A stretch of DNA of 64,000 nucleotides, from positions 3,538 through 67,537 of the forward strand of contig JAMCQQ010000201.1 of NCBI GenBank assembly GCA_023379515.1, given 5' to 3'. Positions 54,554-63,514 of the stretch are shown in pieces (within the stretch, counting starts at the first letter, position 1; the number at the start of each line of letters is the position of its first letter). The notes under the pieces are model-generated. The model did not search any database and was not told the DNA's origin. It saw nothing but the letters and a program-made list of their open reading frames with translations. This DNA comes from Actinomycetota bacterium (GTDB taxonomy: Bacteria > Actinomycetota > Humimicrobiia > Humimicrobiales > Humimicrobiaceae). Both the position numbers and the translations under genes were made by a program.

Positions 54554-56386
54554 ATGACAGAAGAGGAAATTATTAAAAAACATGAAGATATTCTGAGAAG
54601 ATACAATATCTTAAATATTATATCTAAAATTGTAGCATCAACCAACGAGCTTGATAAAATATTAAGAATTATGTTAAAAGGGGTCACTTTTGGGGATGGT
54701 TTTGGATTTAACAGAGCATTTTTATTTTTAGCAGATAAAAAATTACATAATCTTAAAGGAAAGCTGGCTATTGGTACTGAAACAGCTCAGGAAGCCTGGA
54801 AAATATGGGCAGAGATACAGCAAAAAAATTATTCTCTGGAAGAATTTATTACAACAGATAAACTGATAGGTGAGGAAGACTCAATTTTAAATAAAAAGTT
54901 AAAAAATTTAATAATACCGGTCAGACATGGAAAAATTATTGAAAAATGTCTCATTGATGGAAATCCTGTAAATGTTAATTTATCATCGGATTATTCTTCT
55001 CTGGATATTAATAATTTTTCTGATGTTTCTTTTATAGAAAATGAGCTTCTTGAACTTATTAATTATCCAAAATTCTGCTTAATTCCTCTTATCAGCAGAA
55101 CAAAAAAAGTAGGAATATTAATTGTTGACAATAAATATAACAGCAGGGAAATAACACAGGAGGATATTACTTTTTTAATGATGCTTGGTCAGTTTGCAGC
55201 TTCCTCAATAAGAAATACAATTATTTATACAGAGCTAAAACAAAGCCTGAATAATCTTGGCAAGGTAAATTATCGAATAAAATTACTTAAGGAATATAAT
55301 GAAAATATAATCGAGAGTGTCCCCTTAAGCATGTTTGTTGTCAATAATGATTTTATTATTACTGCCTGCAATAAAAATTTTTCAGATATTATGAATTTAT
55401 CTAAAAAGAATCTTATTGGAAAAAATATAAGAAATATGAATATAAAGGTAAATGATTTTAATCTTGTTGAAGAAATAGAAAATGTAATGACTGAAAAAAA
55501 ATTTGAAGGTTTTTACAAGGTGAAGATGGGTATGAATAATGTTATAAGCGAATCTATCTTTGACCTTCTTCTTGTAGTATTAAAGGATTCAAAAAACAAT
55601 ATAGATGGTGTAATAGGTATTATTGAAGATGTCACAAAAACTGCAAATCTTGAAAAATTCCTGCAGGAAACAAATAGATTTTCAGAACTTGGAAAAATTT
55701 CTGCAACAGTTGCTCATGAAATTCGTAATCCTCTGATCTCAATTGGAGGTTATGCAAACAGAATAAAAAGAAAATATGAGGAAGAAAAAGAATTTAATAT
55801 TGATGATGTTGATGTAATTTTAAATGAAATTAAAAGACTGGAAAGTATTTTAAATGATATTCTGGATTATGCTTCCGATAAAAAAGTTGAGTTTAAGATC
55901 ATAAATTTATGCTCAGTTTTAAAGGAATGTCTTGAGCTTGCTGAAGCGTCTGCGGAACAAAATAATATTAATATTGATTTATCGTCAGTAAAAGATTTCT
56001 TAAATAATAATAATTTAAATCTTAATGGTTCCTATGATAATTTAAAACAAGCTTTTATTAATTTATTAAACAATGCCATTGAAGCAAGTACTGCTAAGCA
56101 AACTGTTCGTATTGATTCAAAAATTATAAGGGAATTCGAACAGGACTGGATTGAGATAAAGATTAATAATCAGGCTGCGATTCAGAATAAAAATGATCTT
56201 TATAATATTTTTCTTCCTTTTTACACAACGAAAACTCATGGAACAGGGCTTGGACTTACCATAACAAAAAAAATTATCGAAGAACATTCCGGTAAAATAA
56301 ATGTTGAAAGTAATCTCGAAAATGGTACGACCTTCATTATTAAATTGCCGTTAATACAAATAAATGATAATGCTTTAATTCATTAA
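54554..56386 (+). CDS. Cytoplasmic GAF-PAS sensor histidine kinase
   Basis: A 610-residue protein without membrane segments. Residues about 15-220 look like a GAF domain (ending FLMMLGQFAASSIRN), about 255-370 a PAS domain (LSMFVVNNDFIITACNKNFS), then HisKA with the phosphorylated His in TVAHEIRNPLISIGGYANRI and an HATPase with NNAIEAS, a weak G1 region and THGTGLGLTITKKIIEEHSGK. It senses something inside the cell. The receiver protein encoded 77 bases downstream is the likely partner. Confidence 0.9.
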   Translation: MTEEEIIKKHEDILRRYNILNIISKIVASTNELDKILRIMLKGVTFGDGFGFNRAFLFLADKKLHNLKGKLAIGTETAQEAWKIWAEIQQKNYSLEEFITTDKLIGEEDSILNKKLKNLIIPVRHGKIIEKCLIDGNPVNVNLSSDYSSLDINNFSDVSFIENELLELINYPKFCLIPLISRTKKVGILIVDNKYNSREITQEDITFLMMLGQFAASSIRNTIIYTELKQSLNNLGKVNYRIKLLKEYNENIIESVPLSMFVVNNDFIITACNKNFSDIMNLSKKNLIGKNIRNMNIKVNDFNLVEEIENVMTEKKFEGFYKVKMGMNNVISESIFDLLLVVLKDSKNNIDGVIGIIEDVTKTANLEKFLQETNRFSELGKISATVAHEIRNPLISIGGYANRIKRKYEEEKEFNIDDVDVILNEIKRLESILNDILDYASDKKVEFKIINLCSVLKECLELAEASAEQNNINIDLSSVKDFLNNNNLNLNGSYDNLKQAFINLLNNAIEASTAKQTVRIDSKIIREFEQDWIEIKINNQAAIQNKNDLYNIFLPFYTTKTHGTGLGLTITKKIIEEHSGKINVESNLENGTTFIIKLPLIQINDNALIH

Positions 56387-56463
56387 ATTTGATATTAATT
56401 CTTTTAATTATAGAATATATTATTAAATTAGCTTTGATTATTAATTTTTGGAGGTTTTAATTT

Positions 56464-56826
56464 ATGAAGAAAGTACTTGTAGTTGAAGATGAAACAACAA
56501 TAAGAAATTTATATAAGGAAGAACTTATAGATGAAGGTTATGAAGTTATAACTGCTGCAGATGGAGTTGAAGGTTATGAATTATTTAAAAAAGAACAGCC
56601 GGATTTAATTACCATTGATTTAAAAATGCCGAATATGAATGGAATTGAACTTCTTGATAAAATAAGGAGGGAAGATAAAATTATTCCCATAATAATTTAT
56701 TCAGCATATGGTGAGTTTACGCAAAATTTTTCTACATGGGCTGCTGATGAATATCTGGTAAAATCATCTGATTTAAGTGAATTTAAAGCCAAAGTGAAAG
56801 AGCTTATTTTTGGAAAACAACATTAA
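56464..56826 (+). CDS. Stand-alone response regulator receiver domain
   Basis: A 120-residue CheY-like receiver with VVEDETTIRNLYKEEL (acidic pair), the phosphorylated Asp in LITIDLKMPNMNG, YSAYGEF (switch Ser) and the Lys in EYLVKSSDLSEF. There is no output domain, so it acts by protein-protein contact or passes phosphate on. GGAGG precedes the start. It follows the histidine kinase. Confidence 0.92.
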   Translation: MKKVLVVEDETTIRNLYKEELIDEGYEVITAADGVEGYELFKKEQPDLITIDLKMPNMNGIELLDKIRREDKIIPIIIYSAYGEFTQNFSTWAADEYLVKSSDLSEFKAKVKELIFGKQH

Positions 56827-56852
56827 TAATTAAATAACTGCAGGAAAATTTT

Positions 56853-57875
56853 ATGCCTGAATTTAGAAGAGATATAATACTTGATGAGTGGGTCATAATT
56901 GCTACAGAAAGAGCAAAAAGACCCGAGATGTTTATAGAAGAAAAGGTAAAAATTGAAAAACCCTCGGGAATGATTTGCCCTTTTGATAAAGGCAATGAAA
57001 GTATGACTCCACCGGAAATATTAAGAATGGATAAAAATGGGGCAATTATCAATTACACCAATCCTGACTGGCAGATAAGAGTTGTACCAAACAAGTTTCC
57101 TGCCTTAAAGCCTTTTGCTGCTCCGGGCTCAGTACTGCATGGAATATACAACGTTATGGATGGATTTGGTTTGCATGAGGTCATTATTAATTCATCAGAG
57201 CATATTTTAAATTTAAGCCAGTTAAGTGAGTACCAGTTAAGTCTTATTGCAGATGTATATATCAGACGGCTTAAGGAAATAAAAAAAGATTCAAGAATTG
57301 AAAGTGTAATTATAATGTTAAACCAGGGCAGGGATGCCGGAGCTTCAATTGAACATTCTCATTCACAAATTTTTGCACTGCCTTTCAACTCTCCCGTCCT
57401 TGAAAAAGAACTTCGCGGAACTTTAAAATATTACAGGAAATATAAAAGATGCGCAGTTTGTGATATTTTATCCTTTGAATTAAAGGAAAATTTAAGGATA
57501 ATATTTGAAAATCAATATTTTGTCATAATGCAGCCATTTGCTTCAAGAAATCCATTTGAAACATGGATTATACCAAAAAGTCATCATCCTAATTTTGAAA
57601 ACATCAAAGAAGATATCATTCCTGCTTTTGCCCAGTGCTTAAAAATTATAGTTGATTTCTTTTATAACGACCTGGGCAATCCGTCATTTAACTATTACAT
57701 TCATACCGGTCCCTTACATACAAAAACAGATCATCATTATCACTGGCATTTCGAACTTGTTCCAAAACTTTCAATAAAAGCAGGATTTGAAATAGCAACA
57801 GGAATAGATATATGTGTTGCTACACCTGAAGATACAGCAAAATTCATGAAGGAAAAAATCACAAAAATTCATTAA
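56853..57875 (+). CDS. galT: Galactose-1-phosphate uridylyltransferase-family protein
   Basis: A 340-residue HIT-superfamily enzyme. It begins MPEFRRDIILDEWVIIATERAK, has zinc-type CPFDKGNE and CAVCDILSFE, GFGLHEVIINSSEH, the first His-rich strand ASIEHSHSQIFALP and the second TDHHYHWHFELVPK. GalT moves UMP between UDP-glucose and galactose-1-phosphate; close relatives act with ADP-sugars. Its place in the glycogen unit leaves an ADP-glucose-related role open. Confidence 0.85.
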   Translation: MPEFRRDIILDEWVIIATERAKRPEMFIEEKVKIEKPSGMICPFDKGNESMTPPEILRMDKNGAIINYTNPDWQIRVVPNKFPALKPFAAPGSVLHGIYNVMDGFGLHEVIINSSEHILNLSQLSEYQLSLIADVYIRRLKEIKKDSRIESVIIMLNQGRDAGASIEHSHSQIFALPFNSPVLEKELRGTLKYYRKYKRCAVCDILSFELKENLRIIFENQYFVIMQPFASRNPFETWIIPKSHHPNFENIKEDIIPAFAQCLKIIVDFFYNDLGNPSFNYYIHTGPLHTKTDHHYHWHFELVPKLSIKAGFEIATGIDICVATPEDTAKFMKEKITKIH

Positions 57876-57889
57876 AATTTTTTAATTCT

Positions 57890-58054
57890 TTAACCTTTTA
57901 ATTTTTCAAATTGATCTTTTGGTGCTCCGCAATTCGGGCATACCCAATCTTCCGGCAGGTTTTCAAATTTAGTTCCTGGTTTTATCCCGTTTTCAGGATC
58001 TCCCTTTGCAGGATCATAAATATATCCGCATACAAGACATTCCCATTTATCCAA
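57890..58054 (-). CDS. Rubredoxin
   Basis: A 54-residue protein with a TTG start six bases after GGAGG. It has both iron-binding C-x-x-C pairs, [18 protein letters not shown] and [15 protein letters not shown], and the conserved aromatic/Pro positions of rubredoxins. It is a one-electron carrier. Lying 28 bases after the superoxide reductase gene, it is probably that enzyme's electron donor. Confidence 0.96.
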   Translation of the reverse strand: MDKWECLVCGYIYDPAKGDPENGIKPGTKFENLPEDWVCPNCGAPKDQFEKLKG

Positions 58055-58082
58055 TTAATACCTCCGAAATATTATGCATTTT

Positions 58083-58478
58083 TTATTTGCATTTTATATT
58101 TTGTGAACTTTCCCATAAACCATGAATATTACAGTAAGATGATGCAAATATTGTTCCTGATTTTTCGGCTTTGAAATTAACTGTTATATCGGGTTCAGTA
58201 TAAATAGTGCTGGTGTCAGCTCCTTCAACTGATTCACCATGTGATGTGAACTCTGTTCTCGCAATCTGATAAGGAAATTTTTCATTTTCCGGCATGAAAA
58301 ACACTGCAACCCATCTTATATGATGAGCAGTAGTGTTTGGATGCGGAATAGATTTCCCTATCCGGATCCTGATTTGACTTACCTCGCCTTTTTTTAATGT
58401 TTCAGGAGCTTCAATTACGGGGATGTGTTTTTCTTTTTTCCAGTCATCGCTTTTAAATAATTCCTTAAACTCAATCAT
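58083..58478 (-). CDS. Superoxide reductase (neelaredoxin type)
   Basis: A 131-residue protein with the mononuclear iron ligands of SOR: KKEKHIPVIEAP (Glu/Lys/His), TTAHHIRWVAVFF and the Cys/His pair SSYCNIHGLW. It lacks the N-terminal desulforedoxin domain, so it is the one-iron class. It reduces superoxide to peroxide without releasing oxygen, a defence typical of anaerobes. Rubredoxin is encoded next in the same direction. Confidence 0.94.
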   Translation of the reverse strand: MIEFKELFKSDDWKKEKHIPVIEAPETLKKGEVSQIRIRIGKSIPHPNTTAHHIRWVAVFFMPENEKFPYQIARTEFTSHGESVEGADTSTIYTEPDITVNFKAEKSGTIFASSYCNIHGLWESSQNIKCK

Positions 58479-58688
58479 TTTTAACTTCCTTTCTCCGGCA
58501 ATATAAGAAATATGCTTTTCCTTTTTGTTTTTTATTTAAAGTATTTAAAATTCTGCATTATAGTTTTTAAACAGATTAACTAAATATTAAAAAATAAACA
58601 TTTAAAATACACCTTAAGAAGATAAATAATAATTTGCAGGGAAAGATAAAAAATTACAATCCCTGCAATTATTATTTACTATTTCTCT

Positions 58689-59333
58689 TCAACTTTGATT
58701 TTTTGATTCTTTTTTAAATTTTTTAAGTATCTCTATTACTTCTGAATCAGTTGCATCATGCCAGTTCACATATACCTGTGCTACTGCCTGAAAAAATGCA
58801 GGCATTTCCAGCACTACTAATTCATCCACGATTTCTCTGATTTCTCCGGCAACATCCGTCCCTGCAACAGGAACCGCTACAATTATTTTTTTTGCCTTTT
58901 TTTCTTTACATAAATTAATAGCAGCTCTCATGGTTGAGCCCATTGCAAGTCCATCGTCAATCAATATTACTATTCTGTCCTTTATTTCTGAAAGAGGTCT
59001 TCCTTCCCTTAATATTTTTATTCTTCTTTTAATTTCATCTTTTTGCTCTTTTTTTATTCTTTCGATTTCATTTTCATCCAGCCAGTTATATGCATCTTTA
59101 AAGATAAAAGTGCTGCCATCTTCTGCTATTGCTCCAAATCCTGCTTCCCTGTTATATGGAAGGGGCAATTTCCTTGAAACTATTAGATCAAGGTCTGTAT
59201 TTAAAAATTTTGCAACTTCATATGCTACTTCTACTCCTCCTCTTGGTATTGCAAGTACAAGAACATCCTTATTTTTATAATTTATTAATGCTCTTGCAAG
59301 TATTTTTCCTGCATCTGTCCTGTCTGTAAACAT
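58689..59333 (-). CDS. Phosphoribosyltransferase-domain protein
   Basis: A 214-residue type I PRTase with the PRPP loop IVILIDDGLAMGSTMRAAI and an N-terminal region VLAIPRGGVEVAYEVAKFL, LDLIVSRKLPLPYNREAGFGA. Relatives are annotated as predicted phosphoribosyltransferases with unknown base specificity, often found near stress genes. A nearby site-2 protease gene lies 51 bases upstream on the same strand. Confidence 0.85.
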   Translation of the reverse strand: MFTDRTDAGKILARALINYKNKDVLVLAIPRGGVEVAYEVAKFLNTDLDLIVSRKLPLPYNREAGFGAIAEDGSTFIFKDAYNWLDENEIERIKKEQKDEIKRRIKILREGRPLSEIKDRIVILIDDGLAMGSTMRAAINLCKEKKAKKIIVAVPVAGTDVAGEIREIVDELVVLEMPAFFQAVAQVYVNWHDATDSEVIEILKKFKKESKNQS

Positions 59334-59384
59334 TTTTTTTAAAAATCCTTTAAACTTGATAATTAATGCAAAATAACCTGTTTA

Positions 59385-60509
59385 CTAATGAGTTTCTGAA
59401 TACAACTGGATAAACTGCATGATGTCGCTTTTAGTTATCAGTCCTCTTATTTTTTTACCTGTTAAAATAACAAGATGGCTTAGATTATATTTAATCATTT
59501 TCTTTAAGGCATCACTTGCTTCAGCATCAGCATCTATGATTTCATTATCTGCAACCGGTTTAACAATATCCTTTGATTTTGTTGATTCCCATTCTCCTCT
59601 TGGAATGGTTTTGACGTCATGTATTGAAACCAGGCCAATCAATTCTTTATTAACTGAATTTTCTACAATGGGAAATCTTCCGTATCTGTATTTCATGAAA
59701 TAATCATCGACAAGCTTTTCAAGTGTTACTTCTCCGCTGACAGTTACAATATTTTCATTCATCATATCCTTAACTTTAAAACCTTTTATTGAAGTATCAA
59801 AAATCAACTGCCTGTAGCTTACATATGCTGATGACTGCAGAAACCATCCTATAAAGGCAAGCCATATCCCATTTAAAAAATTGTTTGTAAAGATAAGATA
59901 AATACCTGCTGCTATCATTATAAAACCTATTACTCTGCCTGCAGTAGATGCAATAAAAGTTGCTTTTTTAAGATCATTATAAGCTTTCCATAATATTGAC
60001 CTCAGTATCCTTCCTCCATCTAAAGGATAACCAGGCAGAAGATTAAAAATTCCAAGTATCAGATTAATAAGTGCGAGATAACCTGCAGGTAAATTAACAG
60101 GTGAAATTTTTCTTGTATAATACCAGATAATACCAAATACTGCTGAAAGGATAAAACTTGCAACCGGACCAGCGATTGACATCAGAAGTTCGGTCATGGG
60201 TTTATCCGGTTCTTTTTCTATCTCCGACATTCCGCCAAATATAAAGAGGGAAATTCTTGATACCGGTATACCTTTTCTTTTTGCAACTACTGAGTGACTT
60301 ACTTCATGAAACAGGATGGAAAAGAAAAAAAGTATAACTGTCAGTACTGTAATTATTGCAATAAATCCTTTATTTAAACCTGGTAAAACAGAAGGAAAAT
60401 ATCCAAAACCAAAATAATAAATTAACAATGCAAAGATGATAAACCAGCTATAATCAAGCCTTATTTCAATTCCAAATATTTTAAATAATTTTATGGAAGA
60501 TTTCAGCAT
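59385..60509 (-). CDS. Site-2 protease family metallopeptidase with CBS pair
   Basis: A 374-residue membrane protein. The intramembrane zinc site is visible as FHEVSHSVVAKRKG (H-E-x-x-H) and FNLLPGYPLDGGRILRS (the later Asp). Two CBS domains follow (VKDMMNENIVTVSGEVTLEKL, and IRGLITKSDIMQFIQ), which usually bind adenine nucleotides. This matches SpoIVFB-like M50 proteases controlled by energy charge. Its substrate is not visible here. Confidence 0.92.
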   Translation of the reverse strand: MLKSSIKLFKIFGIEIRLDYSWFIIFALLIYYFGFGYFPSVLPGLNKGFIAIITVLTVILFFFSILFHEVSHSVVAKRKGIPVSRISLFIFGGMSEIEKEPDKPMTELLMSIAGPVASFILSAVFGIIWYYTRKISPVNLPAGYLALINLILGIFNLLPGYPLDGGRILRSILWKAYNDLKKATFIASTAGRVIGFIMIAAGIYLIFTNNFLNGIWLAFIGWFLQSSAYVSYRQLIFDTSIKGFKVKDMMNENIVTVSGEVTLEKLVDDYFMKYRYGRFPIVENSVNKELIGLVSIHDVKTIPRGEWESTKSKDIVKPVADNEIIDADAEASDALKKMIKYNLSHLVILTGKKIRGLITKSDIMQFIQLYSETH

Positions 60510-60822
60510 ATCAACCTCTTTTATTTTTTACTGATTTTTATATTATTTTTTATATCTTTAAAATGTATAAATTACAGATTTTTATTTTCTTATTAATTTA
60601 ATTTTTAAATAATTATTTCTTAAATTGATTTGCTAATCAGTTAATTATTTAATTATAAAGCATACAAACCGTTTTGTATATATAATATTTTAATTTTTTT
60701 TAAAAATAAAACATTTTTTAAAAAACATTCTTTTAAAACACAGATTGTATAAATATCAATTAAATATAAAATGATAATTAATGTAATTTTATTTATAGTA
60801 AAACTTAAAAAGGAAGATTTAA
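60510..60822. other. Very AT-rich intergenic region
   Basis: 313 bases between the site-2 protease and the small zinc-ribbon gene, which are divergent. It contains long A/T tracts with no gene, tRNA or strong hairpin that I can support. AAGGAAG shortly before 60823 is the ribosome site of the next gene. Confidence 0.4.
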
Positions 60823-61029
60823 ATGATGCAAGAAAGGGATAAACTGCATTGTCCTGCATGCGGAAGATTAATAAAAAAAATTGAAGGGTTATGTCCGTTT
60901 TGTGGAGCAAATCCAAAGGATGCTCCTTCTCAATTTACGAGAAAAGACATTGAAAAGGAGCATCTAAAAAGTATTAAAAATATCAGATTTCATAGAAAAG
61001 ATAAACACCATGGTATGAAAAAAGGATAA
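60823..61029 (+). CDS. Small zinc-ribbon protein
   Basis: A 68-residue protein with two C-x-x-C knuckles, KLHCPACGRLI and GLCPFCGANPK, and a basic C-terminal tail (HLKSIKNIRFHRKDKHH). AAGGAAG lies upstream of tandem ATGs. The fold predicts zinc binding and perhaps nucleic-acid or protein contact; no function is assigned. It is convergent with the PQQ-type propeller gene, 5 bases away. Confidence 0.75.
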   Translation: MMQERDKLHCPACGRLIKKIEGLCPFCGANPKDAPSQFTRKDIEKEHLKSIKNIRFHRKDKHHGMKKG

Positions 61030-61034
61030 ATTTT

Positions 61035-62654
61035 TTACTGTTTGAAACCCTTCCCTGATCCTGCTGACGGAACTGTTGTTTCTACAGATTTTTCAGCAGC
61101 AGCACCAATTTTAAAAGCAAGAAGTACCGGTGTTTTTCCCATTCCAACTGGAAAGATTATCATATCATCTTTTACAGCAGGCCAGCCATTGATACCACCA
61201 GGAGCCTGATACTCCCATACTTTTTCTCCTGTTTTTGCATTGAATGCATAAATTTTACCATTAAAAGTTGAAGTAAATACAAGATCATTTACTACCGTTG
61301 CTGCTCCAACATTTAAGGAATCAAGCTTAACATCCCATAATATTTTGCCGTCTGCAGCGTTTATTGCAACAAGTTCACCTTTTGCATCTGCAAAGTTGAA
61401 AGATTTTGCAACAAATTCCGAAGGAGTATATTCAACAACCATGTTAACTACAGGCACATATACCACTCCATCAGCATAAGCCATGCATGTTTCAACTCCG
61501 CCAAGAGGTCCTGGCGATACCTTGGTAACACCCTCAGGAAGTTCTTTTAAGTCATCATTTAAGTGATCGCCTACCCTGGTTTCCCAGATGGTTTTGCCTG
61601 TTTTTCTGTCAAAAGCATAAACTTTCCCCATCTTTCCTGCACTTAATATTATATCCTGCTTTGTTTCATTAACAGTTACTGTTGCAAGAATAGGTGATGT
61701 CTGGAGATCGTAATCAAATAAGTCATGAGGAAGAACCTGATTATACCACAGCAGCTTTCCATCATTAATATTTAAAGCTACAACACTGTTTGTATACAGA
61801 TTTAGTCCTTGCCTGCTTGATCCGTTCGGAAATTCACTGGTTCCGGGCCATGGTGCAGGATTTCCAATTCCCCAGTACATAACTTCCGAATCAGGATCAA
61901 TAGCAGGCGGATACCATGCTCCCCCTCCGCTGTTTACTGCCGGATTTCCCCATATATCTTTTGAATCTACAGTATCAAAACTCCATAATGTTTTTCCGGT
62001 TTTTTCATCAAGCGTATAAATTATTCCTGTTGAACCGCCTTTATAAAAATTTTCATTTGAAACACCTGGAACTGTTGAAACAAATACTTTATTTCCGTAA
62101 GTCAAGGTCTGTATATCTATTCCAATGTTTTCATTATTTGAAAGATTTACTGACCAGATTTCATTTCCCTTCATATCGAGCGCTGCTACTTCGTAATGTC
62201 CCTTAATCGCAAAAATTTTTCCATATCCGATTGAAACACCTGCCGGTCCTGCAATATCCATATTGTATTCCTTCATCCAGATTTGTTTGCCAGTTTTCAA
62301 ATCAACGGCATATACATTGCTTTTCAAATCCTCGAAATAAATGGTATTCCCCAATATAAGTGGATTTGTAGTTGCCGCACCCCATTCACTGATACCCTTT
62401 ATTGGAAAAGACCATGCTAACCCCAGATTTGAAATATTTGATGTATTTATTTTTGAATTTACTGCTGCTCTTGTATTTGAGAAATTCTGATTTGCAGCAG
62501 GCCAATCACTGGAATATTTTCTGACTTCAGCAGGAATGCCTTTGAAACTTATGCAGGAAACTGATAAAAATAACGATACTGTTAAAATAACTGCCATACT
62601 GGTAATTATTTTAATTTTTATTTTTCCTGTTTTCATTACTTTTCTCACTTTCAT
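61035..62654 (-). CDS. PQQ-type beta-propeller (quinoprotein dehydrogenase-like) lipoprotein
   Basis: A 539-residue protein with a signal peptide and lipobox-like LSVSC near residue 33, then eight tryptophan-docking-type blades: YAVDLKTGKQIWMKEY, YTLDEKTGKTLWSF, NINDGKLLWYNQVLPHDLFDYD, YAFDRKTGKTIWETR, INAADGKILWDVKL and YAFNAKTGEKVWEYQ. GIGNPAPWPGTSEFP resembles PQQ-dependent alcohol dehydrogenases, but I cannot confirm all PQQ and Ca ligands. It probably works outside the membrane with the cupredoxin encoded 75 bases upstream. Confidence 0.85.
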   Translation of the reverse strand: MKVRKVMKTGKIKIKIITSMAVILTVSLFLSVSCISFKGIPAEVRKYSSDWPAANQNFSNTRAAVNSKINTSNISNLGLAWSFPIKGISEWGAATTNPLILGNTIYFEDLKSNVYAVDLKTGKQIWMKEYNMDIAGPAGVSIGYGKIFAIKGHYEVAALDMKGNEIWSVNLSNNENIGIDIQTLTYGNKVFVSTVPGVSNENFYKGGSTGIIYTLDEKTGKTLWSFDTVDSKDIWGNPAVNSGGGAWYPPAIDPDSEVMYWGIGNPAPWPGTSEFPNGSSRQGLNLYTNSVVALNINDGKLLWYNQVLPHDLFDYDLQTSPILATVTVNETKQDIILSAGKMGKVYAFDRKTGKTIWETRVGDHLNDDLKELPEGVTKVSPGPLGGVETCMAYADGVVYVPVVNMVVEYTPSEFVAKSFNFADAKGELVAINAADGKILWDVKLDSLNVGAATVVNDLVFTSTFNGKIYAFNAKTGEKVWEYQAPGGINGWPAVKDDMIIFPVGMGKTPVLLAFKIGAAAEKSVETTVPSAGSGKGFKQ

Positions 62655-62729
62655 CTAATAAGAAAGTTTTAAAATTTGTAAAAATTAATTATCTTGTTAC
62701 GCTACATCTTTTTATACGGCTTTAATATT

Positions 62730-63125
62730 TTATTTAGTTACTACAATTTTACCTTTCATAAAAGTATGTATGCTGCAGATATATTCAAATGTGCCTTCCT
62801 TACTGAAAGTAAAACTGTATTTTCCTCCTGAAGGCATATTTCCGCTGTCAAATTCTCCAGTGCTGCTTGTTGCTGTATGATCATAACTGTCTTTATTAAT
62901 CCATGTTACGGTATCTCCGACCTTAGCATTTAATGTATCAGGCACAAAGGCATTTCCCTGAATTAATACTTCATTCTTTACAGCAGCGCCTGTTGTTTCA
63001 GTAACTTCTGTTGAAGTTGTAGTTCCTGAAGTCTGTCCATAACCTGTACAACTGACTGAAAGAAAAACAGCTAACACTGCCGATACAATAATACATAAAT
63101 ATAATATTATTTTATTTCTCTTCAT
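62730..63125 (-). CDS. Cupredoxin (plastocyanin-like) lipoprotein
   Basis: A 131-residue protein: signal peptide with lipobox FLSVSC, a Thr/Ser/Glu-rich linker like that of the solute-binding protein, then a type I copper domain. Copper ligands are visible as the His in SYDHTATSS and C-x-x-H-x-x-M in ICSIHTFMKGKIVV. It carries electrons at the cell surface, plausibly for the PQQ-type propeller protein. Confidence 0.9.
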   Translation of the reverse strand: MKRNKIILYLCIIVSAVLAVFLSVSCTGYGQTSGTTTSTEVTETTGAAVKNEVLIQGNAFVPDTLNAKVGDTVTWINKDSYDHTATSSTGEFDSGNMPSGGKYSFTFSKEGTFEYICSIHTFMKGKIVVTK

Positions 63126-63230
63126 ATCGTCTCCTTATCTCCCTCTTGTAATAATTTCTAATATGTTGAACTTAAAAATTCTTTATATTTTTTCTGTTTT
63201 CCATTTTAAAACTAATTTTGTTTTAATATT

Positions 63231-63257
63231 GCAAACCGTTTTTACAAAACGGTTTGC
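63231..63257. promoter_or_regulatory. Perfect 27-bp palindrome, LacI-type operator candidate
   Basis: Arms GCAAACCGTTTT and AAAACGGTTTGC are perfectly complementary around TAC. The element GCAAACCGTTTT resembles LacI/CcpA-family half-sites (T-G-x-A-A-x-C-G). It lies 105 bases upstream of the cupredoxin start and downstream of a LacI-family gene. No T-run follows on either strand, so a terminator is less likely. Confidence 0.5.
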
Positions 63258-63343
63258 ATTAATTGGATACATTAACATATATAATTTTAATTTTCAAATA
63301 TTTTTTCCAGATTTTTTTTCCAGATTTTTTTCAGCCAAGACTC

Positions 63344-63373
63344 GTGCTGGTTCGAATCCCGCCGTCTTTACCA
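63344..63373 (+). pseudogene. tRNA 3'-end remnant (T-arm, acceptor strand and CCA only)
   Basis: GCTGG, TTCGAAT, CCCGC, CGTCTTT, A and CCA follow in perfect tRNA order: T-stem, T-loop, T-stem, acceptor strand, discriminator, CCA. No matching 5' acceptor strand (AAAGACG) or anticodon arm is present in the preceding 200 bases, which are low-complexity AT. It is a tRNA fragment, either a broken gene or an attachment-site scar. A rho-independent terminator follows. Confidence 0.65.
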
Positions 63374-63380
63374 AAAACAA

Positions 63381-63406
63381 AAAAACGACCACGAAGGTCG
63401 TTTTTT
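63381..63406 (+). terminator. Rho-independent terminator
   Basis: AAAAACGACC and GGTCGTTTTT form a 10-bp stem around ACGAA, with the T-run continuing one more base. It can act in both directions: behind the tRNA remnant on the plus strand and behind the LacI-family gene on the minus strand. Confidence 0.85.
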
Positions 63407-63514
63407 GCCAAAAACTCATCAGGCTGTCATTAACTTTTTATGATTTTAATCTGCTTTAGTTAAATTTCTCTTTCAAATCAAATTTTTTTTAAAGTTTACT
63501 GTTATTCCCGAAGT

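Noticed and set aside
63231..63257. Palindrome as rho-independent terminator of the LacI-family gene
   Set aside because: No T-run follows on either strand, and a proper terminator already lies at 63381-63406 between it and that gene.
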